From: an uncultured Clostridia bacterium
GTDB lineage: Bacteria > Bacillota > Clostridia > Oscillospirales > Oscillospiraceae
Direction: 5' to 3'
DNA: 64,000 nt
Assembly: GCA_947173485.1 (NCBI GenBank)
Contig: CAMWFH010000002.1
Location: 147,833 to 211,832 of the forward strand
Numbering within the stretch: position 1 is the first letter of the stretch; each line of letters opens with the position of its first letter. The notes beneath the pieces are model-generated. The model saw only the letters and a program-made list of their open reading frames with translations. It was not told the origin of the DNA and ran no database searches. Made by a program: the position numbers and the translations under genes. This document shows, in pieces, positions 33,059 to 41,380 of the stretch.

Positions 33059-35701
33059 ATGTCGGCTGTATTTCAGATCGAGCATTTGACCTTCTCCTAC
33101 CCGGAGCGGCGGGATCAGGCCTTGGAGGGGGTGGACCTGACGGTGGCGCCGGGGGAGTTCCTGGTCCTCTGCGGGCCCTCCGGCTGCGGGAAGTCCACCC
33201 TCCTGCGGCAGCTGAAGACAGTGCTGGCCCCCCATGGCCGGCGGAGCGGGGAGATCTTATTCCAGGGCCGGCCCCTGGAGGCGTGGGACCAGCGGGAGCA
33301 GTCCCAGAAGATCGGCTTCGTCCAGCAGTCCCCGGAGGACCAGATCGTCACCGACAAGGTCTGGCACGAGCTGGCCTTCGGCCTGGAGAGCCTGGGATAC
33401 GACACCCCCACCATCCGCCGCCGGGTGGCGGAGATGGCCAGCTTCTTCGGCATCCAGACCTGGTTCTATAAGAACGTGACGGAGCTGTCCGGGGGGCAGA
33501 AGCAGCTGCTGAACCTGGCCTCGGTGATGGCCATGCAGCCCAGCGTGCTGATCCTGGACGAGCCCACCAGCCAGCTGGACCCCATCGCCGCCTCGGATTT
33601 CCTGGCGACCCTGGGGAAGATCAACCGGGAGCTGGGCACCACCATCCTCCTGACGGAGCACCGGCTGGAGGACGCCTTCCCCCTGGCCAGCCGGGTGGCA
33701 GTGCTGGACCGGGGACGCCTCCTCTGCACCGGCACGCCGGCCCAGGTGGGGGCGGCCCTGCGGGACAAGGGCCACGCCATGTTCCTGGCCATGCCTGCCG
33801 CCATGCGGATCTGGGCCTCGGTGGAGAGCGGGGCGGACTGCCCGGTGACCGTCCGGGAGGGGCGGGACTGGCTGGCGGCCTTCACCGCCGCCCATCCTCT
33901 GACGCCCCTGCCGCCGGAGCGGGCCGGGAGCCCCTATCAGGAGCGGGCCCTGGAGGCGGAGGGGCTCTGGTTCAAGTATGAGCGGGACCTGCCGGACGTG
34001 GTGAAGGGCCTGAGCCTGACGGTGGAGCGAGGGGAGTTCCTGGCCCTGCTGGGGGGCAACGGCACCGGCAAGACCACCAGTCTGAAGCTGCTGGCGGGCC
34101 TGCTGCGGCCCTACCGGGGGGAGATCCGAACGGAGGGGACCGTAGGCGTCCTGCCCCAGGACCCTCAGACCCTGTTCGTGAAGAAGACGGTGCGGGAGGA
34201 CCTGTACGAGCTGATCTCGGATAAGCAGCCGGACCGGCGGGACGCCAAGGCGGCCCATGTGACGGCCCTGTGCCGTCTGGAGGAGCTGCTGGACCGGCAC
34301 CCCTACGACCTCTCCGGCGGGGAGCAGCAGCGGGCGGCCCTGGCCAAGGTGCTGCTGCTGGAGCCGGATATCCTGCTGCTGGACGAGCCCACCAAGGGGC
34401 TGGACGCGGAGTTCAAGCAGAGCTTCGCCGGCATCCTGGCCGCCCTGCTGGCCCAGGGGGTGACCATTTTGATGGTCAGCCACGACATCGAGTTCTGTGC
34501 CCGCTACGCCCACCGGTGCGCCCTGTTCTTTGACGGCGGCATCGTCACCGAGGCCCCGCCCAGGGCCTTCTTCTCCGGCAACAGCTTCTACACCACCGCC
34601 GCCAACCGGATGGCCCGGGAACACGTCCCGGAGGCGGTGACGGCGGAGGACGTGATGGCGGTCTGCGGCGGGAGCGTCCCCCTGGAGCCGGCGCTGCCGG
34701 AGGATATCCCGCCCATGCCCCCGCCGGCGGAGGACGCGCCGGGCGGGCCGCCCGCGAAGCTGCCCTGGTGGCGGAAGCTGGGGGCGGCGGCGGCCGCGGC
34801 GGTGGCCGGGGCGCTGTTCTTGCAGTTCATGCAGGTGGTGGACCTGACGGCGCTGGTGGACAGCGGGGGCATGACGGCCCTGGCGGGGGAGCAGCTGCGG
34901 CTGTATGCCCTGTTCTGCGCCGCCCTGCTCGTCTTTGCCGCCTGCGTCACCCGGCGGCACCACCGGCCCGACTACCTCCAGCAGACGCCGGTGGAGAAGC
35001 GGAAGCTGGGGAAGCGGACCGCCCTGGCGGCAGGGCTGATCCTGCTGCTGATCCCCCTGACTCTCTATGTGGGGGTGTTCTATCTGGGAGGGCGGAAGTA
35101 CTACTTCATCTCCCTGCTGATCCTGCTGGAGACCATGGCCCCCTTCTTCCTGATCTTCGAGGGGCGCAAGCCCCAGGCCCGGGAGCTGGTGGTCATCGCG
35201 GTGCTGTGCGCCATCGGCATCGCCGGCCGGGCGGCCTTCTTCATGTTGCCCCAGTTCAAGCCGGTGACGGCCCTGACCATCATCTCCGGGGTGGCCTTCG
35301 GCGGCGAGACCGGGTTCCTGGTGGGGGCTATGACCATGCTGGCTTCCAACGTGATCTTCGGCCAGACCCCCAATACCCCCTGGCAGATGTTCGCCATGGG
35401 CATCATCGGCTTTCTGGCGGGGGTGCTGTTCCGCAAGGGGTGGCTCCGGCGGACCAGGGGGGCCCTGTGCGTCTTTGGGGCCCTGGCGGCGATCTTGATC
35501 TACGGCGGCATCATGGACCCGGCGGCAGCCCTGGTCAGCGGGGCGGTCCTCAACTGGAAGAGCATCCTGACCTACTACATCACCGGTTTCCCCTTCGACT
35601 GCGTCCACGCCGCGGCCACATGGCTCTTTTTGTGGTTCGCCGCCGAGCCTATGCTGGAAAAGCTGGACCGCATCAAGGTGAAATATGGCCTGGCGGAGTG
35701 A
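33059..35701 (+). CDS. ECF transporter triple fusion: two ATPases plus S component
   Basis: The 880-residue protein joins two ABC ATPases and a membrane domain. ATPase 1 has Walker A G-P-S-G-C-G-K-S-T near residue 38 and L-S-G-G-Q-K-Q near 143; ATPase 2 has G-G-N-G-T-G-K-T-T near 332 and L-S-G-G-E-Q-Q near 418. After a Pro/Ala-rich linker (about 540-570) come about eight membrane helices; the last six (residues about 650-870, with T-P-W-Q-M-F-A-M-G-I-I-G-F-L-A-G) look like a vitamin-binding S component. With the T protein at 31507 this completes an ECF importer. The riboswitch points to cobalamin as substrate. AGGAGG precedes the start. Confidence 0.87.
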   Translation: MSAVFQIEHLTFSYPERRDQALEGVDLTVAPGEFLVLCGPSGCGKSTLLRQLKTVLAPHGRRSGEILFQGRPLEAWDQREQSQKIGFVQQSPEDQIVTDKVWHELAFGLESLGYDTPTIRRRVAEMASFFGIQTWFYKNVTELSGGQKQLLNLASVMAMQPSVLILDEPTSQLDPIAASDFLATLGKINRELGTTILLTEHRLEDAFPLASRVAVLDRGRLLCTGTPAQVGAALRDKGHAMFLAMPAAMRIWASVESGADCPVTVREGRDWLAAFTAAHPLTPLPPERAGSPYQERALEAEGLWFKYERDLPDVVKGLSLTVERGEFLALLGGNGTGKTTSLKLLAGLLRPYRGEIRTEGTVGVLPQDPQTLFVKKTVREDLYELISDKQPDRRDAKAAHVTALCRLEELLDRHPYDLSGGEQQRAALAKVLLLEPDILLLDEPTKGLDAEFKQSFAGILAALLAQGVTILMVSHDIEFCARYAHRCALFFDGGIVTEAPPRAFFSGNSFYTTAANRMAREHVPEAVTAEDVMAVCGGSVPLEPALPEDIPPMPPPAEDAPGGPPAKLPWWRKLGAAAAAAVAGALFLQFMQVVDLTALVDSGGMTALAGEQLRLYALFCAALLVFAACVTRRHHRPDYLQQTPVEKRKLGKRTALAAGLILLLIPLTLYVGVFYLGGRKYYFISLLILLETMAPFFLIFEGRKPQARELVVIAVLCAIGIAGRAAFFMLPQFKPVTALTIISGVAFGGETGFLVGAMTMLASNVIFGQTPNTPWQMFAMGIIGFLAGVLFRKGWLRRTRGALCVFGALAAILIYGGIMDPAAALVSGAVLNWKSILTYYITGFPFDCVHAAATWLFLWFAAEPMLEKLDRIKVKYGLAE

Positions 35702-35778
35702 GCGGCCAGATCGTTTAGATCGCCTGTTTTCTATTTCGGCTCGATGGTGTATACTAGAGGACAAAGGGGGTGCCTGTC

Positions 35779-36351
35779 ATGCCGTTGCCAAAAGAAGAAA
35801 GCTATAGCTACGCCGATCTGCTGTCCTGGGGAGAGGGGACCCGTTATGAGCTGTATGATGGCCGGCTCACCGCGCTGGCCTCGCCGTCCCGGCTGCACCA
35901 GGAGATCAGCATGGAGCTGTCTGCCCAGCTCCGGGCCTACCTGCGGGGGAAGAGGTGCAGGGTCTATGCGGCGCCGTTCGATGTCCGCCTGTTTGAAAAG
36001 GAGGGCGAGGGGCCTGGGAGCGTCGATACGGTCGTACAGCCCGACCTGATGGTCGTGTGCGACCCGGGCAAGCTCGACCAGCGGGGGGTCCGGGGCGCGC
36101 CGGACCTGGTGGTCGAGATCCTGTCCGACTCCACCCGCCGCACCGACCGGCTGACGAAGTTCAACTTATACCAGCTGGCCGGGGTGCGGGAGTATTGGAT
36201 CGTGGACCCAGCGGCCCGTATCGTCCAGGTCCACACCCTGGAGGACGGACGCTACCACTCCCCGGTGGCCTACAATGGGACGGCGTCCGTCCCGGTGGGC
36301 ATCCTGGAGGACTGCCATATCGACCTGACGGCGGTATTCGCGGACGCATGA
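35779..36351 (+). CDS. Uma2-family (DUF820) putative PD-(D/E)XK endonuclease
   Basis: This 190-residue protein has the Uma2 pattern: Y-E-L-Y-D-G-R-L-T, Q-P-D-L-M-V-V-C-D near residue 92, A-P-D-L-V-V-E-I-L-S-D-S-T near 112 (the D...E-x-L nuclease core) and V-R-E-Y-W-I-V-D-P. Uma2 genes are abundant in some bacteria but their substrate is unknown. AAAGGGGG eight bases upstream fixes ATG 35779. A second Uma2 gene lies at 49528-50112. Confidence 0.85.
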   Translation: MPLPKEESYSYADLLSWGEGTRYELYDGRLTALASPSRLHQEISMELSAQLRAYLRGKRCRVYAAPFDVRLFEKEGEGPGSVDTVVQPDLMVVCDPGKLDQRGVRGAPDLVVEILSDSTRRTDRLTKFNLYQLAGVREYWIVDPAARIVQVHTLEDGRYHSPVAYNGTASVPVGILEDCHIDLTAVFADA

Positions 36352-36353
36352 CG

Positions 36354-36387
36354 AAAGACGGAGATCCGAAAGGACCTCCGTCTTTTT
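36354..36387 (+). terminator. terminator of the first Uma2 gene
   Basis: AAAGACGGAG pairs with CTCCGTCTTT and is followed by TTTT. Confidence 0.85.
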
Positions 36388-36422
36388 GCTCTCTATGGTA
36401 CCCTATCGCTTTCGGTGCAAGG

Positions 36423-37154
36423 TCACGACAGCCGTGCCAGCATGGTCTCGATATACGCCCCGATCTGGTCTAAGTCCGCCGCCCCCGCCGCGCCGGGGAA
36501 GCTGTCCTCCGCATAGAGCAGGCCCTCCGGCGTGTCCAGAAAGGCCCAGCGGACCCCGTCGGGCAGGCCGGTCTCGGCGATGTCCCGCAGGCAGAGGGTG
36601 CCGCCGTTGGCCTGGAAGAGGGAGGTCTCGTCATAGACCGTGGCCATGAAGATCCCCTCCATCCCCTCCCGCATGGCGGCGGCGGTCTCCGTGGCGCTCA
36701 CATAGACCTCCGTCCCGATGGGGCAGGGGAGCAGGATGGTGACCGTCTCCCCAGGGCTGCCCCGGTAGACATGCTCCACCCGGACCGTGGCGATGGCCCG
36801 GGGGAACCGCTCGCCGTGGAAGTCCAGCTCGATGTTGCGGATCGTCTCGATGGTCCCCCGGACGATCAGGGTGTCCCACCTGGTGAACAGCTCCTCCTCT
36901 GTCAGGGGGACCAGGCAGTAGCTCTGCATCACGGACTGGGAGCCGGGGTCCCGGTAGCGGACCGTGACGCCGCTGGAGGCATTGGAGAGGGGGAGACGCT
37001 CCCCCCGGCCCACCGTCACAGCCAAAGTCAAGACCAGCGCCAGACAGGCCGCCGCTGCCGCCGCCCACCGCACCAGGGACCGGTGAGGCCGGCGCTCCGT
37101 CAAATAGCGGGGGTCGATATCGCCTAAGAGCAGGAAAAATGTTTTGGTATCCAT
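36423..37154 (-). CDS. membrane-anchored protein paired with ECF sigma factor (probable anti-sigma)
   Basis: The 243-residue protein has about 28 cytoplasmic residues, one membrane helix near residues 29-50 (V-R-W-A-A-A-A-A-A-C-L-A-L-V-L-T-L) and an external domain of about 190 residues (V-R-G-T-I-E-T-I-R-N-I, then V-E-H-V-Y-R-G). Its start overlaps the sigma-factor stop (TGATG), which is typical of sigma/anti-sigma pairs. No zinc anti-sigma motif is seen in the short N-terminal region, so the anti-sigma role is inferred from context only. The much longer open frame upstream is a shadow of the sigma gene. Confidence 0.65.
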   Translation of the reverse strand: MDTKTFFLLLGDIDPRYLTERRPHRSLVRWAAAAAACLALVLTLAVTVGRGERLPLSNASSGVTVRYRDPGSQSVMQSYCLVPLTEEELFTRWDTLIVRGTIETIRNIELDFHGERFPRAIATVRVEHVYRGSPGETVTILLPCPIGTEVYVSATETAAAMREGMEGIFMATVYDETSLFQANGGTLCLRDIAETGLPDGVRWAFLDTPEGLLYAEDSFPGAAGAADLDQIGAYIETMLARLS

Positions 37155-37711
37155 CAGAAAAAGCCCCTTTCTGTAAGATGCTGCCGCAGCTGCCGCCGGA
37201 CCCGGCCCAGGGTCACAGAGACGTTGGCCGGGGTCGTGCCCAGCCGGGCGGCGATGTCGGAGAGACTGTCGCAGTACCAGCACCGGCGGAGGAACATCTC
37301 CCGCTTCCGAGCCGGCAGGCGGCCTAGGAAGTCGTTGACGGCGGCCAGCAGCTCCGCCCGGTCCAGCGCCGCGCCGGCCTCCTCGCCGCCGGAGATACAC
37401 TCCGCCAGCTCCTCCAGCACCAGCGCGGTCTCCCCGCCGCCCCGCTTCTCCGCCCGGTCCCAGTCCCAGCGGTTGAAGGCCAGGTTGCGGACGACCTTGC
37501 CCAAAAAGGCCCGGAGGACCGGGGGCCGCTGGGGCGGGATGGCGTTCCAGAGGGCCAGATAGGCGTCGTTGACGCACTCCTCCGTGTCCTCCGGGCTGCC
37601 CAGGATGTTCCGGGCGATGGCGCGGCAGTAGGCGCCGTACCGCTCCGCCGTGGCGGCGATGGCCTCCTGGCTGCGCTGCCAGTAGAGCTGGATGATCTGT
37701 TGGTCGTCCAT
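37154..37711 (-). CDS. ECF-type RNA polymerase sigma factor
   Basis: The 185-residue protein has region 2 (Y-C-R-A-I-A-R-N-I-L-G-S-P-E-D-T-E-E-C-V-N-D-A-Y-type sequence) and region 4 (L-P-A-R-K-R-E-M-F-L-R-R, S-L-S-D-I-A-A-R-L-G-T-T-P-A-N-V). These two regions alone define group IV sigma factors. ATG 37711 has AAAGGAGG eight bases upstream and is preferred over ATG 37744. It is translationally coupled to the membrane protein. Confidence 0.9.
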   Translation of the reverse strand: MDDQQIIQLYWQRSQEAIAATAERYGAYCRAIARNILGSPEDTEECVNDAYLALWNAIPPQRPPVLRAFLGKVVRNLAFNRWDWDRAEKRGGGETALVLEELAECISGGEEAGAALDRAELLAAVNDFLGRLPARKREMFLRRCWYCDSLSDIAARLGTTPANVSVTLGRVRRQLRQHLTERGFF

Positions 37712-37746
37712 GGCGTCGTCCTCCTTTCTGAAAGGGCCCTTCACCT

Positions 37747-37775
37747 ATATAAACAGCTTTTTTCGCGAAACACAA
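37747..37775 (-). promoter_or_regulatory. promoter of the ECF sigma operon
   Basis: On the minus strand TTGTGT (37770-37775) and TTATAT (37747-37752) are 17 bases apart, 36 bases before the start. It resembles a sigma-A site; the usual ECF GAAC-type -35 was not seen. Confidence 0.5.
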
Positions 37776-37779
37776 CAAA

Positions 37780-37806
37780 AAAACCGGGGCCGTCCCCGTT
37801 TTTTTA
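37780..37806. terminator. bidirectional terminator upstream of sigG
   Basis: CGGGG/CCCCG with flanking A-run (5') and T-run (3') can terminate in both directions. The rest of the 348-base gap 37712-38059 holds the two promoters listed here and no gene. Confidence 0.7.
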
Positions 37807-37915
37807 TTTTTCCGGACGCGCCGGAGGAGCCAAGCCGAAGATGTCCCATCCTGTGCCAGAAGACAGGGCGGCTCGCCCGGCCCGGAGCGGCGACAGAAAG
37901 CCCCCTTTTGCCGCC

Positions 37916-37944
37916 GTATATCGCGGGGACGGACGGGTCATACT
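37916..37944 (+). promoter_or_regulatory. candidate sigma-F/sigma-G promoter of sigG
   Basis: GTATA (37916-37920), 18 bases, then CATACT (37939-37944) fits the loose forespore sigma pattern. It lies about 115 bases before the start codon, so it is only a candidate. Confidence 0.35.
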
Positions 37945-38059
37945 TTTTCTGGGGACCTCCGATCGCCGGGCTCTTTTGCTCTCTTCAGCGCCGGCGGGCG
38001 CGGGAAGAGCCGGGAGACCGGAGCGCCCTTGGAACTTTTGACAAGGGAAGTGGTATTCG

Positions 38060-38833
38060 ATGCAGGGCAAGGTGGAGATCTGCGGCGTGAACACCGCTAA
38101 GCTGAAGGTGCTGAAGAACGACGAGATGATGGCACTGCTGCGCCGGACCAAGGAGGGGAACATGGAGGCCCGGGACGAGCTGATCCGGGGCAACCTGCGG
38201 CTGGTGCTGTCGGTGATCCAGCGCTTCGCCAACCGGGGGGAGAACCCGGACGATCTGTTCCAGGTGGGCTGCGTGGGACTGATCAAGGCCATCGACAACT
38301 TCGATATCGACCAGCCGGTCCGCTTTTCCACCTACGGGGTGCCTATGATTGTGGGTGAGATCCGCCGGTATCTCCGGGACAACAGCGCCATCCGGGTCAG
38401 CCGCAGCACACGGGACACGGCCTACCGGGTGATGCAGGTCCGGGAGCGGCTGATGGCGGAAAACCAGCGGGAGCCCACCGTGGAGCAGATCGCCAAGGAG
38501 CTGGACCTGCCCCGGGAAGAGGTGGTGCTGGCTATGGACGCCATCGTGGAGCCCATGAGCCTCTTCGACCCCATCTACGACCAGGGGGGCGACGCGGTGT
38601 GCGTCATCGACCAGGTGAAGGACGGCAAGAACACCGACGAGCATTGGCTGGAGCGGATCGCTCTGGAGGATGGTTTGGCCCGCCTCACCGACCGGGAGCG
38701 GCATATCCTCTCCCTCCGGTTCTTCGAGGGCAAGACCCAGATGGAGGTCTCCGCGGAGGTGGGCATCAGCCAGGCCCAGGTCTCCCGGCTGGAGAAGAGC
38801 GCCATCGGGCAGATCCGCAAGCACCTGGCATAA
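38060..38833 (+). CDS. sigG: forespore RNA polymerase sigma-G factor
   Basis: The 257-residue protein opens with K-V-E-I-C-G-V-N-T-A-K-L-K-V-L-K, a signature of sigma-G, and has region 2 (D-D-L-F-Q-V-G-C-V-G-L-I-K-A-I-D), region 3 and region 4 (E-V-G-I-S-Q-A-Q-V-S-R-L-E). Sigma-G drives late forespore genes. The start follows AAGGGAAG. In many Firmicutes sigG follows spoIIGA-sigE; those genes are not here. Confidence 0.94.
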   Translation: MQGKVEICGVNTAKLKVLKNDEMMALLRRTKEGNMEARDELIRGNLRLVLSVIQRFANRGENPDDLFQVGCVGLIKAIDNFDIDQPVRFSTYGVPMIVGEIRRYLRDNSAIRVSRSTRDTAYRVMQVRERLMAENQREPTVEQIAKELDLPREEVVLAMDAIVEPMSLFDPIYDQGGDAVCVIDQVKDGKNTDEHWLERIALEDGLARLTDRERHILSLRFFEGKTQMEVSAEVGISQAQVSRLEKSAIGQIRKHLA

Positions 38834-38869
38834 GGACCGGCAGGCGGGACCGGCGGCGATGATAGAGGG

Positions 38870-38902
38870 AAAGAGCGGGGGAGCGGGCCCCCGCTCTTTT
38901 TG
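38870..38902 (+). terminator. terminator of sigG
   Basis: A 12-bp perfect stem (AAAGAGCGGGGG and its complement; a short loop) is followed by TT. Confidence 0.85.
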
Positions 38903-39009
38903 TGCCCGCGGAAACGGTCTGCAAGGGGCCCCATCCGGCTGTGGTAAGATGCACTTGTCAACAGGGGAACACCCCCATACACAGGACGGATATAAATAGG
39001 AGGTACGAC

Positions 39010-39570
39010 ATGAACTCTGCTACACTGTATATGGCTGCGCACTGTCTCTCGGACTACTACAGCAACTCTGACGAGATCGTCAAGACCGTCATGAACCACG
39101 CGGCCATGGCCGCCGGCTCCGCGGCCCTCTCCGGCTGCCTGCCTGGGACCGCCGGCGCGGCGGCGGCAGCGGTCTCCCTGGGAGTCATCGCGAAGATGTA
39201 CGTCAGCCTGGGGGGCAAGCTGGGCATCCGGCTGAACAACGGCCTGATTCGGGCCCTGGCTTCCGCCGTCGTGGCGGACCTGGCCGGGTCGGTGGCGGCG
39301 ATGCTGGGGGTGGCGACGCTGCTGTCCCTGGTGCCGGGGATGGGGACCCTGGGCGCGGCGGGGATCGTGGGGCTGACCAGCTTCTGCTACGTCTACCTGG
39401 CCGGCGTCCTCTACATCAAGATGGTGGCGAAGCTGCTGGAGACCGGCAAGTCCATCGAGAGCATGACCAAGGAGGAGCTGGAGGACGTCATGCACAGGGA
39501 GACCGATAGCCTGAACATGAAGTCGGCTGTCAAGGAGGCCACCTCCGCCTTCAAGGCCAGTAAGGCTTGA
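39010..39570 (+). CDS. hypothetical protein with Ala/Gly-rich hydrophobic core, 186 aa
   Basis: AGGAGGT sits just before ATG 39010. The protein has a polar start, an Ala/Gly-rich segment (A-A-M-A-A-G-S-A-A-L-S-G-C-L-P-G-T-A-G-A), further hydrophobic stretches (L-L-S-L-V-P-G-M-G-T-L-G, I-V-G-L-T-S-F-C-Y-V-Y-L-A-G-V-L) and a helical polar tail. It resembles GTPase-linked DUF697-like membrane-inserting helices in composition, but no family is claimed. Monocistronic, after a strong terminator. Confidence 0.65.
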   Translation: MNSATLYMAAHCLSDYYSNSDEIVKTVMNHAAMAAGSAALSGCLPGTAGAAAAAVSLGVIAKMYVSLGGKLGIRLNNGLIRALASAVVADLAGSVAAMLGVATLLSLVPGMGTLGAAGIVGLTSFCYVYLAGVLYIKMVAKLLETGKSIESMTKEELEDVMHRETDSLNMKSAVKEATSAFKASKA

Positions 39571-39655
39571 CCCACGGAGCGGGATCTGTTTACCGGCGGC
39601 CCGGAGCGTTCCGGGCCGCCGGCTTTATGATGATATGGCAAGTCCCATCTGCCCC

Positions 39656-39693
39656 TTGCAGATCTGTACATGATCATGCTATAATAGTGTACA
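39656..39693 (+). promoter_or_regulatory. promoter with paired TGTACA boxes upstream of the toxin-antitoxin operon
   Basis: TTGCAG (39656-39661), 18 bases, TATAAT (39680-39685). TGTACA occurs at 39665-39670 in the spacer and again at 39688-39693, flanking the -10. Two palindromic boxes 23 bases apart suit a dimeric antitoxin that represses its own operon. Confidence 0.7.
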
Positions 39694-39711
39694 AAGAAAA
39701 GGGGTGGCACT

Positions 39712-39975
39712 ATGCCACAGATCAGACCTATCACGGACCTGCGCAACACCAATGAGATATCCGAGATATGCCACGCCAGGCAGGAGCCGGTATTCATCAC
39801 CAAAAACGGCTATGGAGACCTGGTCATCATGAGCATCGAGGCGTATGAGGCGATGCTGGAGAGCCTAGCGGTCGATACCGCGATCGCGGGAGCGGAGGCG
39901 GAGCTGGCCCAGGGCGGGCAGCTCCACGATGCCCGTGAGGCGTTTGCCGCGCTCAGGAGGAAGTATTTTGGATAA
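39712..39975 (+). CDS. Phd/YefM-family antitoxin
   Basis: The 87-residue protein has the Phd/YefM N-terminal DNA-binding fold (I-R-P-I-T-D-L-R-N-T-N-E-I, then E-P-V-F-I-T-K-N-G-Y-G-D-L-V-I-M-S) and a charged C-terminal helix that would wrap the toxin. It overlaps the toxin start. Antitoxins of this type neutralise and, with the toxin, repress the operon. Confidence 0.9.
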   Translation: MPQIRPITDLRNTNEISEICHARQEPVFITKNGYGDLVIMSIEAYEAMLESLAVDTAIAGAEAELAQGGQLHDAREAFAALRRKYFG

Positions 39976-40270
39976 GTACGATGTCAAGCTGATGGACCGG
40001 GCTCTGCGAGACCTAGATGACATCTATGCCTATATCGCAGGGACTTTCCTGGAGCCAGATATCGCGCTGAAAATGGTCGGAGCCATTGAGAAAGAGATCT
40101 GCTCCTTCGATCATATGCCGTACTGCTGTCCTGAACGGAAGCACGGTATGTATGCCGGTCGTGGATACCGCCAGCTGTTCGTCAAAAAGTACACCGTTAT
40201 CTGCCGCGTCGATGAGGAGAAAAAACAGGTCATCATTGTGACGATTCGGTATTCATCCAGTGCTTTTTGA
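39968..40270 (+). CDS. RelE/ParE-family toxin
   Basis: The 100-residue basic protein has the RelE/ParE fold: an N-terminal two-helix part (D-R-A-L-R-D-L-D-D-I-Y-A-Y-I-A), then Y-R-Q-L-F-V-K-K-Y-T-V-I-C-R-V-D and V-I-I-V-T-I-R-Y-S. It starts with TTG at 39968, seven bases after AGGAGG (39955-39960), and overlaps the antitoxin gene by eight bases. A longer upstream frame is the antitoxin's shadow. Whether it cuts mRNA (RelE) or poisons gyrase (ParE) cannot be told. Confidence 0.88.
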   Translation: MDKYDVKLMDRALRDLDDIYAYIAGTFLEPDIALKMVGAIEKEICSFDHMPYCCPERKHGMYAGRGYRQLFVKKYTVICRVDEEKKQVIIVTIRYSSSAF

Positions 40271-40321
40271 AGGGAGCGGACCTTGTGTTCGGCAATGCAG
40301 CAAAAGCTGCATAAAAAGGTC

Positions 40322-40350
40322 GGGAGCGCGATGGGGCGCTCCCAACTCTT
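40322..40350. terminator. terminator after the toxin-antitoxin operon
   Basis: GGGAGCGC/GCGCTCCC stem followed by AACTCTTTT on the plus strand, between convergent genes. Confidence 0.7.
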
Positions 40351-40360
40351 TTGCTGTTGA

Positions 40361-41254
40361 TCAGTTCTCTTTGCGCAGGTCCTCTACCTCTTCATAGGTG
40401 AGACCTGTATCCTCCACGATCTCATCGACTGGCCTATTCCTTTTGAGCAGCTTTCGGGCGATAGCGATCCTGCCCCGGCGCTCTCCGTTATCTTCAGCAG
40501 TAGCTAAGTCCGACTGCATATCTGTCTGGAACTTCCTGCGGCTGCGGAAGATGGCCCTCTCACGTTCGTTTTGGCTGATGCTCATCAAAAGCTCTCCGGC
40601 CACTTGAAACACCTCCTCCGATTCGATGACCTTGTTTACGATCTCCCGGTGTTCAAGATCAGATGCGTACTGGAAGAACACCGACCACTTATCCAAGTCT
40701 GTCATATCGCTGACAGGCTTTTTCACCACATCGTCTAGCTTCGACAACTCAATGAACGTTAGGCTGATGGCGTCTGATAATATCTCCCCTGTAGTATCAT
40801 GCCGCAAGGAAAATGAATTTACATAGTCTGGCAAGTGCGGAAAGATCGTATAGGAGCAAAATGTGATCTGATGCGACCGAGCCGATCGGTCGTACCGCCG
40901 TAACCCCTTTGCAGGTTGTGAAGAATGTAGGTCTGTTAGATAGTAGACGCTTTTGCCCTTTAGATTTTTATGCTGGCCGTCCAGATCTTCGACCATATAA
41001 CTGGCTTGCATTTCAAGGTTGACCTGGGAACCATCATCTATTTTGCAGTTGACGTCGAACCGCTCCGCCTTTTCCTTCGTGTCCCCTGGAGCTAACTCGT
41101 TTGGAAGGAGAACTACATCTAGGACTGTACGGCCAATGATGCTTGTGATCAGGTTCATCAAAGCTTGCTTGGCCTCCGGTGAGGTCAAGATCAGCTTGAA
41201 CACCCGGTCATCGGACGGCGGCAGTATATCTGCTCCCATCGGCAGAAGGCCCAT
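40361..41254 (-). CDS. Rpn-like PD-(D/E)XK nuclease / putative transposase (copy 2)
   Basis: The 297-residue protein has the PDDEXK_2 pattern: D-D-R-V-F-K-L-I-L near residue 15, E-R-F-D-V-N-C-K-I-D-D-G (catalytic D), V-N-L-E-M-Q-A-S (E-x-Q strand) and K-S-V-Y-Y-L-T-D-L. The tail ends with a helix-turn-helix-like D-E-I-V-E-D-T-G-L-T-Y-E-E-V. Its base composition is lower in GC than its neighbours, consistent with transfer. An extended -10 (TGGTATACT, minus strand, around 41293) precedes it. It is not closely similar in sequence to copies 1 and 3. Confidence 0.75.
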   Translation of the reverse strand: MGLLPMGADILPPSDDRVFKLILTSPEAKQALMNLITSIIGRTVLDVVLLPNELAPGDTKEKAERFDVNCKIDDGSQVNLEMQASYMVEDLDGQHKNLKGKSVYYLTDLHSSQPAKGLRRYDRSARSHQITFCSYTIFPHLPDYVNSFSLRHDTTGEILSDAISLTFIELSKLDDVVKKPVSDMTDLDKWSVFFQYASDLEHREIVNKVIESEEVFQVAGELLMSISQNERERAIFRSRRKFQTDMQSDLATAEDNGERRGRIAIARKLLKRNRPVDEIVEDTGLTYEEVEDLRKEN

Positions 41255-41380
41255 AAAGCAACACCTCCAATAAATTTGCTCTTTGATATCAGTATACCAC
41301 AGTTCTCCGCATATTTCTACTACGATCTTACTTCATGAACGTAAAACGAACGCAAAAGACCCCTGTCCTTCAGGCGCAAG

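Noticed and set aside
37712..38059. Short open frames in the gap between the ECF sigma operon and sigG
   Set aside because: No ribosome sites and no conserved-looking sequence; the gap is better explained by promoters and a terminator.
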